Shown: piece by piece, positions 15,473 through 24,102 of the stretch
How the letters are laid out: each line of letters starts with the position of its first letter
Numbering within the stretch: position 1 is the first letter of the stretch
Assembly: GCF_001570765.1 (NCBI RefSeq)
Contig: NZ_BCSH01000057.1
Coordinates: 1-57,767 of the forward strand
DNA: 57,767 nucleotides
Direction of reading: 5' to 3'
DNA from: Nocardiopsis listeri NBRC 13360
GTDB lineage: Bacteria > Actinomycetota > Actinomycetes > Streptosporangiales > Streptosporangiaceae
Notes under the pieces: generated by a model
Databases searched by the model: none
Told to the model about the DNA's origin: nothing
What the model saw: the letters and a program-made list of their open reading frames with translations, nothing else
Position numbers and translations under genes: made by a program

Positions 15473-17604
15473 GGGTTCGTTCCTTCCTCGCCGGCGGGGG
15501 CGTGGTCTGTGGTCGGTTCGGTGTTCGTGCCGTAGTCGAGGACCGCGAGGGGCGCGCCGGCGCCGACCCGTTCCCCCGCCGACACGGGCAGTTCGCGGAC
15601 GGTCCCGGCGGCGGGGGCGGTGACGCGGTGTTCCATCTTCATGGCCTCCATCCGCAGCAGGATCCGCCCCTGGGCCACCCGTTCGCCAACCTCGACGTCC
15701 ACGGCGGTGACCGTGCCCGGCATGGGGGCCGGGAGCGCGCCGGGGTCGACCCTGGACTCGGGTGAGGGCAGCGGATCGACGGGAACGAGGGCGACCGGGC
15801 CGAGCGGGGACTCCACGTACACGGAGCCGGTCGTGTCCGGCCGCTCCCCGGGGACCCGGTGGACCTCGAAGGCGCGGCGTACCCCGCGCACCTCCAACAC
15901 GACCAGTTCCGCCCCGGCCGACAGCACCCGCACGTCCTCCTGTTCGGGCAGGTGGGCGCCGCGCACCGACCGGAACTCCGTGGTGATCTCCCGGCCGTCG
16001 GAGGTGGTGTGCCTTCGAGTGTGCGGCGCCGAGGGCACGTTGCGCCATGCGGACGGGACCCCGGAGGGCACGGTGGCCGTGGAGCGGGCGGCCTCGACCG
16101 AGGCGAGCGAGGCCGCCAGTGCCGCCAGGTCCTCGGTGGCGGGGGTGGCCAACGGCAACGCCAGTTCGGTGAGCCGGTCGCCGGTGAGGAACCCGGTGTG
16201 CAGCCCCTCCGGTCGGGTCTCGGCACCGGCCATGAGGGGGTGACGCAGGGAGCGCACCAGCAGGTCCCGGTTGGTGCCGACGCCGTGCAGGCGGGCCCCG
16301 GCCAGGGCGGCCGACAGACGACGCAGGGCGTCGCGGCGGTCCCGGCCCACGGCGATGACCTTGGCGAGCATGGGATCGAAGTCGACGCCGACCTCGTCAC
16401 CGGCCTCCACCCCGTGGTCCAGACGCACCCCGGGTTCGGTGAGCGGGGTGAAGGAGGTGTCCGTGGCCGGGACGTCGAACGCGTGCAGGACGCCGGTACG
16501 CGGTCGCCAGTCCTCGCGGGAATCCTCCGCGTACAGGCGGGCCTCGATGGCGTGTCCGCGTGGGGCGGGCGGTCCCTCCTTCGGGAGCGGTTCCCCCTCG
16601 GCCACGCGCAGCTGCCACTCGACCAGGTCGATCCCGGTGACGCACTCGGTGACGGGATGTTCCACCTGTAGGCGCGTGTTCATCTCCAAGAAGACGGGTT
16701 CACCCAGGCCGTCGTCGGTGACGGGGACGAGGAACTCGGCGGTTCCGGCCCCGGTGTAGCCGATGGCCGTGGCCAGGTCCTCGGCGGCCCGGTGCAGGCG
16801 TTCCCGGACCTCCTCGGGCAGGCCGGGCGCGGGGGCCTCCTCCAGGACCTTCTGGTGTCGGCGTTGCACGGAGCAGTCGCGTTCGCCGATCGCCCACACG
16901 GTGCCGTGCAGGTCGGCGAGCACCTGGACCTCCACGTGGCGGCCGCGTTCGACGTAGGGCTCGCAGAACACGGTGGGGTCGCCGAAGGCGGAGGCCGCCT
17001 CGGTCCGGGCCGCCTCGACCTCGGTGGACAGGTCCGCCAGGTCGAGGACCACACGCATGCCACGGCCACCGCCCCCGGAGACCGCCTTGACCAGCACGGG
17101 CAGGTGTTCGGCGCGGACCTCGGCGGGGTCGAGGGCGTCGGCCACCGGCACCCCGGCCTCGCGGGCGACCTTCTTGGCGAGGGTCTTGGAACCCATCTGT
17201 TCGACGGCCTCCGCCGGGGGACCCACCCAGGTGATCCCGGCCTCGACGACGGCGCGGGCGAAGCCGGCGTTCTCGGACAGGAAGCCGTAGCCGGGGTGGA
17301 TCGCGTCGGCTCCGGCGGTGCGGGCCGCCTCGACCAGGGCATCGGGGTCCAGGTAGGCGTCCACGGGGCCGCCGCCCTCGGGAACGGGCAGCGCGACGGC
17401 CGCGTCGGCCTCGCGCACGTGTGCGGCGTCCTCCTCGCCCGGCGCGTACACGGACACGGAGGTCAGGCCCAGGGTGCGACAGGTGCGGATGATCCGGCGG
17501 GCGATCTCGCCGCGGTTGGCCACCAGCAGGGCGGTGACGGGGCGGAGGGCGCCGACCGTGTTCGGGACGCTCGTGGTCGGGTCGGTGGTGGGGGTGTGGG
17601 GCAT
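15469..17604 (-). CDS. Acyl-CoA carboxylase alpha subunit (biotin carboxylase plus biotin carrier)
   Basis: This 711-residue subunit carboxylates its own biotin with bicarbonate and ATP. The order is a biotin carboxylase domain (TALLVANRGEIARRIIRTCR, then KAVSGGGGRGMRVV, the RDCSVQRRHQKVLEEAPA motif and EMNTRLQVEHPVTE), a linker, and a C-terminal biotinyl domain with MEAMKMEH. The biotinylated lysine is at about 656. Length fits propionyl-, methylcrotonyl- or geranyl-CoA carboxylase alpha chains. A GAGGAGG site precedes ATG 17604, 13 nt after the beta subunit stop. A paralog with the same architecture is at 54189-56282. The partner AtuA-like gene argues for a terpene or methyl-branched substrate over leucine (inference). 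Confidence 0.92.
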   Translation of the reverse strand: MPHTPTTDPTTSVPNTVGALRPVTALLVANRGEIARRIIRTCRTLGLTSVSVYAPGEEDAAHVREADAAVALPVPEGGGPVDAYLDPDALVEAARTAGADAIHPGYGFLSENAGFARAVVEAGITWVGPPAEAVEQMGSKTLAKKVAREAGVPVADALDPAEVRAEHLPVLVKAVSGGGGRGMRVVLDLADLSTEVEAARTEAASAFGDPTVFCEPYVERGRHVEVQVLADLHGTVWAIGERDCSVQRRHQKVLEEAPAPGLPEEVRERLHRAAEDLATAIGYTGAGTAEFLVPVTDDGLGEPVFLEMNTRLQVEHPVTECVTGIDLVEWQLRVAEGEPLPKEGPPAPRGHAIEARLYAEDSREDWRPRTGVLHAFDVPATDTSFTPLTEPGVRLDHGVEAGDEVGVDFDPMLAKVIAVGRDRRDALRRLSAALAGARLHGVGTNRDLLVRSLRHPLMAGAETRPEGLHTGFLTGDRLTELALPLATPATEDLAALAASLASVEAARSTATVPSGVPSAWRNVPSAPHTRRHTTSDGREITTEFRSVRGAHLPEQEDVRVLSAGAELVVLEVRGVRRAFEVHRVPGERPDTTGSVYVESPLGPVALVPVDPLPSPESRVDPGALPAPMPGTVTAVDVEVGERVAQGRILLRMEAMKMEHRVTAPAAGTVRELPVSAGERVGAGAPLAVLDYGTNTEPTTDHAPAGEEGTNP

Positions 17605-17617
17605 GTCCTGGCCTCCT

Positions 17618-19216
17618 CTACATGCGGAAGACGCCGAAGGCGTCGGTGCCGGCGACGGGCGCGTTGTGCGCGAAGGACAGGCACAGTCCCAGGACGGTGC
17701 GGGTGTCGCGGGGGTCGATGACCCCGTCGTCGTAGACCCGGCCGGACAGGAACATCGGCAGGGACTCGGCCTCGATCTGGTTCTCGATCATCTCCCGCAT
17801 GGCGCGGTCCTGTTCCTCGTCGTAGGGAAGCCCCTTCTTGGCGGCCGAGGCCCGGGAGACGATGGAGACGACCTCGGCGAGCTGCCCGGGGCCCATCACC
17901 GCCGAACGGGCGCTGGGCCAGGCGAAGAGGAAGCGCGGGTCGTAGGCGCGGCCGCACATCCCGTAGTGCCCGGCCCCGAAGGAGGCTCCGATGAGCACCG
18001 AGAAGTGCGGGACGGTGCTGTTGGAGACGGCGTTGATCATCATCGAGCCGTGCTTGATGATGCCGCCCTGCTCGTACTCGGCGCCGACCATGTAGCCGGT
18101 GGTGTTGTGCAGGAAGATCAGCGGGGTGTCGGAGCGGTTGGCCAGCTGGATGAACTGGGCCGCCTTCTGTGACTCCTCACTGAACAGCACGCCGTTCTCG
18201 TTGGCCAGGACGCCGACGGGGTAGCCGTGCAGACGCGCCCAACCGGTGACCAGACCGGTTCCGTAGGAGGGTTTGAACTCGTCGAACTCGGAGCCGTCGA
18301 CGACGCGGGCGATGACCTCGCGGGGGTCGACGGGGACCTTGAGGTCGGGCGGCATGACGCCCAGGAGTTCCTCGGCGGGGTGGAGGGGTTCGGGTGCGGT
18401 GGCGCTCGGGGCGGGTCCGGCCTTGGTGTGGTTGATGCGGGCCACGATGCGCCGCCCTATCCGGATGGCGTCGTGTTCGTCCTCGGCCAGGTGGTCGGCG
18501 AGCCCGGACACCTCGGCGTGCATGCGCGCCCCGCCCAGGGATTCGTCATCGCTCTCCTCCCCGGTGGCGGCCTTGACCAGTGGCGGCCCGCCCAGGAACA
18601 CCTTGGCCCGGTCGCGCACCATGACCACGTGGTCGCTCATGCCGGGGACGTAGGCGCCACCGGCGGTGGAGTTGCCGAAGACCAGGGCGATGGTGGGGAT
18701 GCCGGCCCTCGACAGGCGGGTGAGGTGGCGGAAGGTGCCACCGCCGGGGATGAAGATCTCCTTCTGGGTGGGCAGGTCGGCGCCGCCCGACTCCACCAGG
18801 CTGATCATCGGCATCCGGTTGCGTTCGGCGATCTCCCCTGCGCGCACCGACTTCTTCAGAGACCAGGGGTTGGTGGCGCCGCCCCGAACCGTCGGGTCGT
18901 TGGCCACGATCACGCACTCGACCCCGCAGACCACGCCGACGCCGGTGACCACGCTCGCACCCACCTGGAAGTCGCTGCCCCAGGCGGCGAGGGTGGACAG
19001 CTCCAGGAAGGGACTGCCCTCGTCGAGGAGGAGTTCGACGCGTTCGCGGGCGAGCAGGCCACCTCGGGAACGGTGGCGTTCGACGTAGCGCTCACCACCA
19101 CCGGCCAGGGCCTTGGCGTGTTCGGCGTCGATCTCGGCGAGCCTGCCGAGCATCTCCTCCCGCGCCCGGGCGTAGGCCGGGCCGCGGGTGTCGAGTCTGG
19201 AGGTCAGGACGCTCAC
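17618..19216 (-). CDS. Acyl-CoA carboxylase beta subunit (carboxyltransferase)
   Basis: This 532-residue carboxyltransferase moves CO2 from carboxybiotin to an acyl-CoA. It has the two crotonase-like halves: the N-terminal half contains RERVELLLDEGSPFLELS and LVESGGADLPTQKEIFIPGG. The C-terminal half has NENGVLFSEESQKAAQFIQL, FLHNTTGYMVGAEYEQGGIIKHG and GASFGAGHYGMCGRAYDPRFLFAWP, whose Gly-Ala-Gly oxyanion loop and overall pattern match methylcrotonyl/geranyl-CoA carboxylase beta chains. The GTG at 19216 overlaps the stop of the AtuA-like gene (GTGA), so synthesis is coupled. The paralog at 52556-54181 is similar in length and motif order. Confidence 0.92.
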   Translation of the reverse strand: MSVLTSRLDTRGPAYARAREEMLGRLAEIDAEHAKALAGGGERYVERHRSRGGLLARERVELLLDEGSPFLELSTLAAWGSDFQVGASVVTGVGVVCGVECVIVANDPTVRGGATNPWSLKKSVRAGEIAERNRMPMISLVESGGADLPTQKEIFIPGGGTFRHLTRLSRAGIPTIALVFGNSTAGGAYVPGMSDHVVMVRDRAKVFLGGPPLVKAATGEESDDESLGGARMHAEVSGLADHLAEDEHDAIRIGRRIVARINHTKAGPAPSATAPEPLHPAEELLGVMPPDLKVPVDPREVIARVVDGSEFDEFKPSYGTGLVTGWARLHGYPVGVLANENGVLFSEESQKAAQFIQLANRSDTPLIFLHNTTGYMVGAEYEQGGIIKHGSMMINAVSNSTVPHFSVLIGASFGAGHYGMCGRAYDPRFLFAWPSARSAVMGPGQLAEVVSIVSRASAAKKGLPYDEEQDRAMREMIENQIEAESLPMFLSGRVYDDGVIDPRDTRTVLGLCLSFAHNAPVAGTDAFGVFRM

Positions 19217-20967
19217 GGGTTCTCCTCGTTGTTCGAGGTCGGGGGGTGTTCCAGTAGCGACACCGGAACGGGGAAGCGGCGCGCGCGCAGCCATTCGCCG
19301 AGCCCCTTGGCCTGGGGGTCCGGGCCCTCGCGGCGGGCGGTGCCGGGGGCCAGGATCCCTTCGATCCAGAAGTCGACGGCGCGCAGGTTGGGCAGCGGAT
19401 GGCGGGTGACGGTCAGCTCCGCGATCTCGGGCAGCAGCTCGCGCAGGACGTCCACGGTGAGGGTGTGGGCGAGCCAGTGCCAGCCCTCGTCGGTGGTGGC
19501 CCACACGCCCAGGTTGGCGTGGGCGCCCTTGTCGCCACTGCGGGCGCCCAGCACCAGTCCGAGGGGGACGATGCGCGTGGGGCCCTCGGGCGGCGGCGCG
19601 GGCGGGGCCGGTTCCGGTACAGGGGCGAGCCCGAGGGTGCGTTCGGGTGGCGCGACCGCTTCCCGGTCACCGTCGGGGGTGATCACGGTGTGCTCGACCT
19701 CCGTGGCGGGGACGAGGGCGTGCGTGGCGGTGACCCCGTCGGGGCGTGCGTCGCGCGGTGGCGCGGTGATGTGGAACCCGGCGTAGCTGCCGAGGGCGAG
19801 TTCCACGGCGGCGGCGCCGAAACGGCGACCGATGACGGCCGGGTCGCCGTCACGGGCCACGACCTTCAGGCGTGCGGTCGCGTCGTCCTGGGTGCGGCCG
19901 TGGGGGTCGACTGCGGGGGTGAACTCGAAGCGCAGCTCCGTGGGCGGACGGTGTTCGAGGGCGGCGCGCATCTGCCGCTCGGCCCGCGCGGCCTTGGCCT
20001 GGGCGTCCAGTCCGGTGATGAGGAACTCGACCTCGTTGCGAAAGCCCGTGAGCCGGGTCAGGCCGACCTTGACGTCGGGTGGCGGGTCCTCCCCCCTCAC
20101 CCCCTCGACCCGCACCCGGTCGGGTCCCTCCTGGGTGAGGCGGACGGTGTCGAGTCGAGTGGTGACGTCGGGTCCGGCGTAGCGGGCGCCGTCGATCTCG
20201 TAGACCAGTTGGGCGGTGACGGTGCCCACCGTGACCGCGCCTCCGGAACCCTCGTGCTTGGTGATGACGCTGCCGCCGTCGGCGGCGATCTCGGCGATGG
20301 GGAAGCCGGGGTGGTCCAGGTCGCGACCGACGAGCTCGTCGGTCAGCGCGTAGTTGCCGCCGGTGGCCTGGGTGCCGCACTCGATGACGTGTCCGGCCAC
20401 GGTCGCGCCGGCCAGGGCGTCGACGTCCGCACGGGTCCAACCGAAGTGGGAGACGGCCGGGCCCACCACGAGGGACGCGTCGGTGACCCGCCCGGTGACG
20501 ACGATGTCGGCGCCCAGGTCCAGGCAGCGGGCGATGCCGAACCCGCCGAGGTAGGCGTTGGCGGTGAGCGGGTGCCCGAAGTCGAATTCCTCGGCCCGGT
20601 GCAGGACGTCGTCACCGGTGACGCAGGCGATACGGGGCTCGAAGCCCAGGCCCTCGGCGAGTTCGGTGAGCTTGTCGGCCAACCCTCGGGGGTTGAGCCC
20701 ACCGGCGTTGGTGACGATCCGGACCCGGTGCTCCATGATCAGCCCCAGGCATTCCTTCATCTGTTCGAGGAAGGTCTTGGCGTAGCCCCGTGCGGGGTCG
20801 GTCAGTTGGTCGCGGCCGAGGATGGCCATGGTGAGTTCGGCCAGGTAGTCACCGGTGAGGACGTCCACCGTGCCTTCGGTGAGCATCTCGCGTACCGCGC
20901 CGAGGCGGTCTCCGTAGAATCCGGAGGCGTTGCCGACCCGCAGGGAGGGGGCTGCTGTAGCGGTCAT
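19213..20967 (-). CDS. AtuA-like protein (DUF1446)
   Basis: The 584-residue protein begins LRVGNASGFYGDRLGAVREML and VDVLTGDYLAELTMAIL, the signature of the AtuA/DUF1446 family. It includes RIVTNAGGLNPRGLADKL, GADIVVTGRVTDASLV and HVIECGTQATGGNY. The last 100 residues (LGLVLGARSGDKGAHANLGVWATTDE) match the extra C-terminal AtuA-like domain. AtuA is needed for growth on citronellol/geraniol in Pseudomonas but its reaction is not known. It is the first gene of the operon. ATG 20967 has no ribosome site. Minus-strand TTGTTT, 17 nt and CACTCT end 7 nt before it, so the message may be leaderless from a weak -10. Confidence 0.85.
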   Translation of the reverse strand: MTATAAPSLRVGNASGFYGDRLGAVREMLTEGTVDVLTGDYLAELTMAILGRDQLTDPARGYAKTFLEQMKECLGLIMEHRVRIVTNAGGLNPRGLADKLTELAEGLGFEPRIACVTGDDVLHRAEEFDFGHPLTANAYLGGFGIARCLDLGADIVVTGRVTDASLVVGPAVSHFGWTRADVDALAGATVAGHVIECGTQATGGNYALTDELVGRDLDHPGFPIAEIAADGGSVITKHEGSGGAVTVGTVTAQLVYEIDGARYAGPDVTTRLDTVRLTQEGPDRVRVEGVRGEDPPPDVKVGLTRLTGFRNEVEFLITGLDAQAKAARAERQMRAALEHRPPTELRFEFTPAVDPHGRTQDDATARLKVVARDGDPAVIGRRFGAAAVELALGSYAGFHITAPPRDARPDGVTATHALVPATEVEHTVITPDGDREAVAPPERTLGLAPVPEPAPPAPPPEGPTRIVPLGLVLGARSGDKGAHANLGVWATTDEGWHWLAHTLTVDVLRELLPEIAELTVTRHPLPNLRAVDFWIEGILAPGTARREGPDPQAKGLGEWLRARRFPVPVSLLEHPPTSNNEENP

Positions 20968-21115
20968 GGAAACGAGAGTGACACCGGACACAGAAAAAAA
21001 CAAGCACCTGCGATTGTTTCTGATTCGCCCGGTTCAGGGCTCCTATCCGACGAAATGGCCGGAACCGGACGCGATCATCCCGTTACGGAGGGCGTCCTTC
21101 GGGACATGGGGCCGG

Positions 21116-21121
21116 TATTTT
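21116..21121 (+). promoter_or_regulatory. -10 box of the first three-TM gene (leaderless start)
   Basis: TATTTT lies 7 nt before GTG 21129; no ribosome site is present. Confidence 0.55.
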
Positions 21122-21128
21122 GACGCGG

Positions 21129-21590
21129 GTGAGCACCTCCTCAGAAGACACCAAGGACACCACCCCCACCTCCAAGGCATCCGAAGCCACCGAGGACGCC
21201 GAGACCCGGACGCCCGTCGAGGGCGGCGCGGGAGAAGCCTTCGTCTCCGGTGTCCCCGAACCCCGACCCGCCGGCCTGTTCGGACCCGAGACCTTCAGCG
21301 TGGCCGGGCTCCTACTGCTGGCCACCACCCTCTTGTCCACCGAACTGGTGGCGATCTTCAACCAGCACACCCTGACCGGCGCACAGGGCACCCTGAGCGC
21401 GGCGGTCCAGGGACAGCTGACCGGAGCCGGCCTGTTCTCCGCCTTGGCCGTGGTGAGCGCCGCCGTGGCGCTACTGCGCGCCGCGCCCACCACCCGACCG
21501 TGGGCACGCCACCTGGCCGCGGCCACGGTCATCGTCGGCCTGTTGCTGGTCCTGCTGACCGTGACCTCCTACGTCCTGTTGTCCCCCTGA
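21129..21590 (+). CDS. Small three-TM membrane protein, paralog A
   Basis: This 153-residue protein has a Thr/Glu-rich cytoplasmic tail (about 50 residues) and three hydrophobic segments: FSVAGLLLLATTLLSTELVA, LTGAGLFSALAVVSAAVALL and AAATVIVGLLLVLLTVTSYVLL. The short loop TTRPWARH before the last segment recurs as GTRPWAKW in the next gene, and both proteins begin VST. They are tandem paralogs. I know no function. The GTG at 21129 lies 7 nt after a TATTTT box. A TTG three codons upstream is open but falls on the promoter. It has its own terminator before the second copy. Confidence 0.65.
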   Translation: MSTSSEDTKDTTPTSKASEATEDAETRTPVEGGAGEAFVSGVPEPRPAGLFGPETFSVAGLLLLATTLLSTELVAIFNQHTLTGAQGTLSAAVQGQLTGAGLFSALAVVSAAVALLRAAPTTRPWARHLAAATVIVGLLLVLLTVTSYVLLSP

Positions 21591-21599
21591 CCCCCGTTC

Positions 21600-21625
21600 C
21601 CGGGCCGGAGACCCCTCCGGCCCGG
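21600..21625 (+). terminator. Hairpin terminator of paralog A
   Basis: CCGGGCCGGAG (21600-21610) and CTCCGGCCCGG (21615-21625) form a perfect 11-bp stem with a 4-nt loop, 10 nt after the stop. Confidence 0.7.
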
Positions 21626-21677
21626 TTCCCTACGCCCACCAGGCGATTCTTAGGCACTGCTTATACACACCCCCGGG

Positions 21678-21683
21678 TACGTT
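21678..21683 (+). promoter_or_regulatory. -10 box of the second three-TM gene (leaderless start)
   Basis: TACGTT lies 6 nt before GTG 21690 with no ribosome site. Confidence 0.5.
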
Positions 21684-21689
21684 GGCCGC

Positions 21690-22274
21690 GTGAGTACGAC
21701 ACCGGAAGAGAACACAGGGCCCGAGAACACCACGACCGATCCGGAGGAGTCCGGTCGGCCGAGCTTCGAACCGGCCGGGACCGAGCCCGAGCCCGAGGCC
21801 TCGACGGAGACGCCCCACGAGGCGGCCGAGGGGCAGGACCCCGACCAGGAAGGGGACCTGAACGACGACGCGGAGCCTGTCGCCGGGTCGACGGCCGATC
21901 ACCGTCCCGGGGGCGCCCTGTCCGCGGAGACCTTCGGTATCGTCGGCCTGGTCCTGCTCGGCGTGACCATCATGTCCGGGCAGCTCCTGGAGATGCTCAC
22001 CAGCATGATCCTGGTGAGCGGACAGCCCATAGCGCCCGAGCAGATCGGCCACATCGAGCTCCAGCTGATGATGGGCGGCGGGGTGGCGCTGCTCGCGGTG
22101 CTCTTCGCGGGTCTGTCGCTGGCGCTGCTCAACCCGGGCACCCGCCCGTGGGCCAAGTGGGGCGCGACCGCCACCGTGATCGTGGGACTGCTGTTCGTGA
22201 TCATCGCGGCGGTGACCTTCTACATGGTCCCCGAGGCGGCCGAGCAGCAGATGATGCCGCCGATCATGGACTGA
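21690..22274 (+). CDS. Small three-TM membrane protein, paralog B
   Basis: This 194-residue paralog of the preceding protein has a longer, very acidic N-terminal tail (about 75 residues, rich in Glu, Pro and Thr). Three membrane segments follow: FGIVGLVLLGVTIMSGQLLEML, MMGGGVALLAVLFAGLSLALL and TATVIVGLLFVIIAAVTFYMV. The loop GTRPWAKW corresponds to TTRPWARH in paralog A. The C-terminus carries several methionines (QQMMPPIMD), which is notable but not diagnostic. It has its own -10 box and terminator, so the two paralogs can be regulated separately. Function unknown. Confidence 0.7.
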   Translation: MSTTPEENTGPENTTTDPEESGRPSFEPAGTEPEPEASTETPHEAAEGQDPDQEGDLNDDAEPVAGSTADHRPGGALSAETFGIVGLVLLGVTIMSGQLLEMLTSMILVSGQPIAPEQIGHIELQLMMGGGVALLAVLFAGLSLALLNPGTRPWAKWGATATVIVGLLFVIIAAVTFYMVPEAAEQQMMPPIMD

Positions 22275-22299
22275 CGCCCATAGGAGAGTCCACCCGATC

Positions 22300-22326
22300 G
22301 GCCGGGGCCCCTCGTGGGCCCCGGCC
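22300..22326. terminator. Bidirectional terminator between paralog B and deoA
   Basis: GGCCGGGGCCC and GGGCCCCGGCC form a perfect 11-bp stem around a 5-nt loop (CTCGT). It lies between two convergent genes. Confidence 0.75.
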
Positions 22327-22338
22327 GGGGTCTGGACC

Positions 22339-23628
22339 TCAGGCCACGCGGTCGATGACCAGCGGCCTCGGGGTCCACTCGTCGGCGTCACCGATGTCGC
22401 AGGCGCCCTCCAGCGCCTCGGCGGCCCACTCGAAGCGCTCGGCCTCGTCGGTGCGCAGGGTGAACAGCGGTTCGCCCGCGACGACCTCCTCGCCCGGCTT
22501 GGCGTGCAGGGTCACGCCCGCGCCGAAGGACACCGCGTCCTCCTTGCGTGCCCGCCCCGCGCCGAGCCGCCAGGCGGCCAGACCGACCTGGTAGGCGTCC
22601 AGGCGGGTCACCACACCGGAGGCCGGGGCGAGCACCACGCGGCTCTCGGCGGCCTCGGGCAGGGGCGCGTCCGGGTCGCCGCCCTGGGCACGGATCATGT
22701 CCTTCCAGGACTTCAGGGCGCTACCGTCGCGCAGCGCCTCGGCCGGGTCCTTGATCCCGTTCTCGCCCGGGGTGAGCCCGGCGGCGGCGAGCATCTCCCG
22801 GGCCAGGGCCACGGTCAGCTCCACCACGTCGGCCGGTCCGCCACCGGAGAGCACCTCCACCGCCTCGGCCACCTCCAGGGCGTTGCCGACCTGACGACCC
22901 AGCGGGCTCTCCATGTCGGTCAGCAGCGCCACGGTGCGCACCCCGTGGTCGTTGCCGATGTCCACCATGGTGCGGGCCAGCTCACGGGCCGCGGGCAGAT
23001 CCTTCATGAACGCGCCCGAACCGACCTTGACGTCGAGCACCAGCGAGCCGGTGCCCTCGGCCAGCTTCTTGCTCATGATCGAGGCGGAGATGAGCGGGAT
23101 CGACTCGACGGTGCCGGTGACGTCGCGCAGGGCGTAGAGCTTGCGGTCCGCCGGCGCCAGCCCTGAACCGGCGGCGCAGATCACCCCGCCGGTGTCGACG
23201 ATGACCCGCCGCATCTCCTCGGTGGACAGCGAGGCCCGCCAGCCGGGGATGGACTCCAGCTTGTCGAGGGTGCCGCCGGTGTGACCCAGCCCGCGCCCGG
23301 ACAGCTGGGGCACCGCCGCCCCGCAGGCCGCCACGGTGGGCGTCAGCGGCAGGGTGATCTTGTCACCCACCCCTCCGGTGGAGTGCTTGTCGGTGGTGGG
23401 TCGGGTCAGGTCGGAGAAGTCCAGGCGTTCCCCGGAGTCCAGCATGGCCTCGGTCCAGCGGGCCACCTCGGTACGATCCATCCCCTTGATGAAGATGGCC
23501 ATGGCCAGCGCCGACATCTGTTCCTCGGCGATCTCGCCACGGGTGTAGGCCGCGATCACCCAGTCGATCTGTTCGGGGGTGAGCTCCACCCCGTCCCGCT
23601 TGGCGCGGATGATCTCGATGACGTCCAT
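22339..23628 (-). CDS. deoA: Thymidine/pyrimidine-nucleoside phosphorylase
   Basis: This 429-residue enzyme phosphorolyses thymidine and other pyrimidine (deoxy)nucleosides to base and (deoxy)ribose-1-phosphate. The family motif SGRGLGHTGGTLDKLE is complete. The N-terminal helical domain (DVIEIIRAKRDGVELTPEQIDWVIAAYTRG) and the phosphate-binding KHSTGGVGDK are typical. Length is normal. ATG 23628 has GGAAGGGA 6 nt upstream. It is the last gene of the bmpA-transporter-cdd operon, separated from cdd by a hairpin that may tune its expression. Confidence 0.95.
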   Translation of the reverse strand: MDVIEIIRAKRDGVELTPEQIDWVIAAYTRGEIAEEQMSALAMAIFIKGMDRTEVARWTEAMLDSGERLDFSDLTRPTTDKHSTGGVGDKITLPLTPTVAACGAAVPQLSGRGLGHTGGTLDKLESIPGWRASLSTEEMRRVIVDTGGVICAAGSGLAPADRKLYALRDVTGTVESIPLISASIMSKKLAEGTGSLVLDVKVGSGAFMKDLPAARELARTMVDIGNDHGVRTVALLTDMESPLGRQVGNALEVAEAVEVLSGGGPADVVELTVALAREMLAAAGLTPGENGIKDPAEALRDGSALKSWKDMIRAQGGDPDAPLPEAAESRVVLAPASGVVTRLDAYQVGLAAWRLGAGRARKEDAVSFGAGVTLHAKPGEEVVAGEPLFTLRTDEAERFEWAAEALEGACDIGDADEWTPRPLVIDRVA

Positions 23629-23647
23629 GTCATGTCCCTTCCAACGA

Positions 23648-23684
23648 CGTCTCCCCGGCCACGCGGGGCGGGACCGGGGAGACG
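23648..23684 (-). promoter_or_regulatory. Intercistronic hairpin between cdd and deoA
   Basis: CGTCTCCCCGG (23648-23658) pairs perfectly with CCGGGGAGACG (23674-23684). It fills most of the 72-nt gap and could act as a partial terminator or mRNA-end stabiliser. Confidence 0.55.
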
Positions 23685-23700
23685 CCTTGCGATCGACTGA

Positions 23701-24102
23701 TCAGGTGAGGTTGTGCGGTCCGAACGCCTGGGGCAGCACCCGATCCAGGGAAAGGATCCCCTCGGGCGTGTCCAGGAGCATCTCGGGTCCGCCGTGTTCG
23801 TACAGCAGCTGACGACAGCGCCCGCACGGCATCAGGGCCTCGCCCCGCCCGTCCACGCACGCGAAGGCGACCAGTCGGCCGCCCCCGGTGGCGTGCAGGG
23901 CGCTGACGAGTCCGCACTCGGCGCACAGACCCACGCCGTAGGAGGCGTTCTCGACGTTGCAGCCGCTCACGACCCGGCCGTCGTCGACCAACGCGGCCGC
24001 GCCCACCGGGTACTTCGAGTAGGGCGCGTAGGCGCGCGTCATGGCTTGCCGGGCGGTCTCTCTCAGCGCCGCCCAGTCCACGCTCGTCCCGGGTCCGCTC
24101 AT
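23701..24102 (-). CDS. cdd: Cytidine deaminase
   Basis: This 133-residue homotetrameric-type enzyme deaminates cytidine and deoxycytidine to uridine forms. The zinc site is complete: Cys60 and the catalytic Glu62 in LCAECG, with Cys93 and Cys96 in MPCGRCRQ. The substrate motif CNVENASYG is present. Length is that of the small (T-CDA) class. ATG 24102 overlaps the permease stop (ATGA), so it is coupled to the uptake genes. It supplies uridine/deoxyuridine for the phosphorylase encoded downstream. Confidence 0.95.
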   Translation of the reverse strand: MSGPGTSVDWAALRETARQAMTRAYAPYSKYPVGAAALVDDGRVVSGCNVENASYGVGLCAECGLVSALHATGGGRLVAFACVDGRGEALMPCGRCRQLLYEHGGPEMLLDTPEGILSLDRVLPQAFGPHNLT

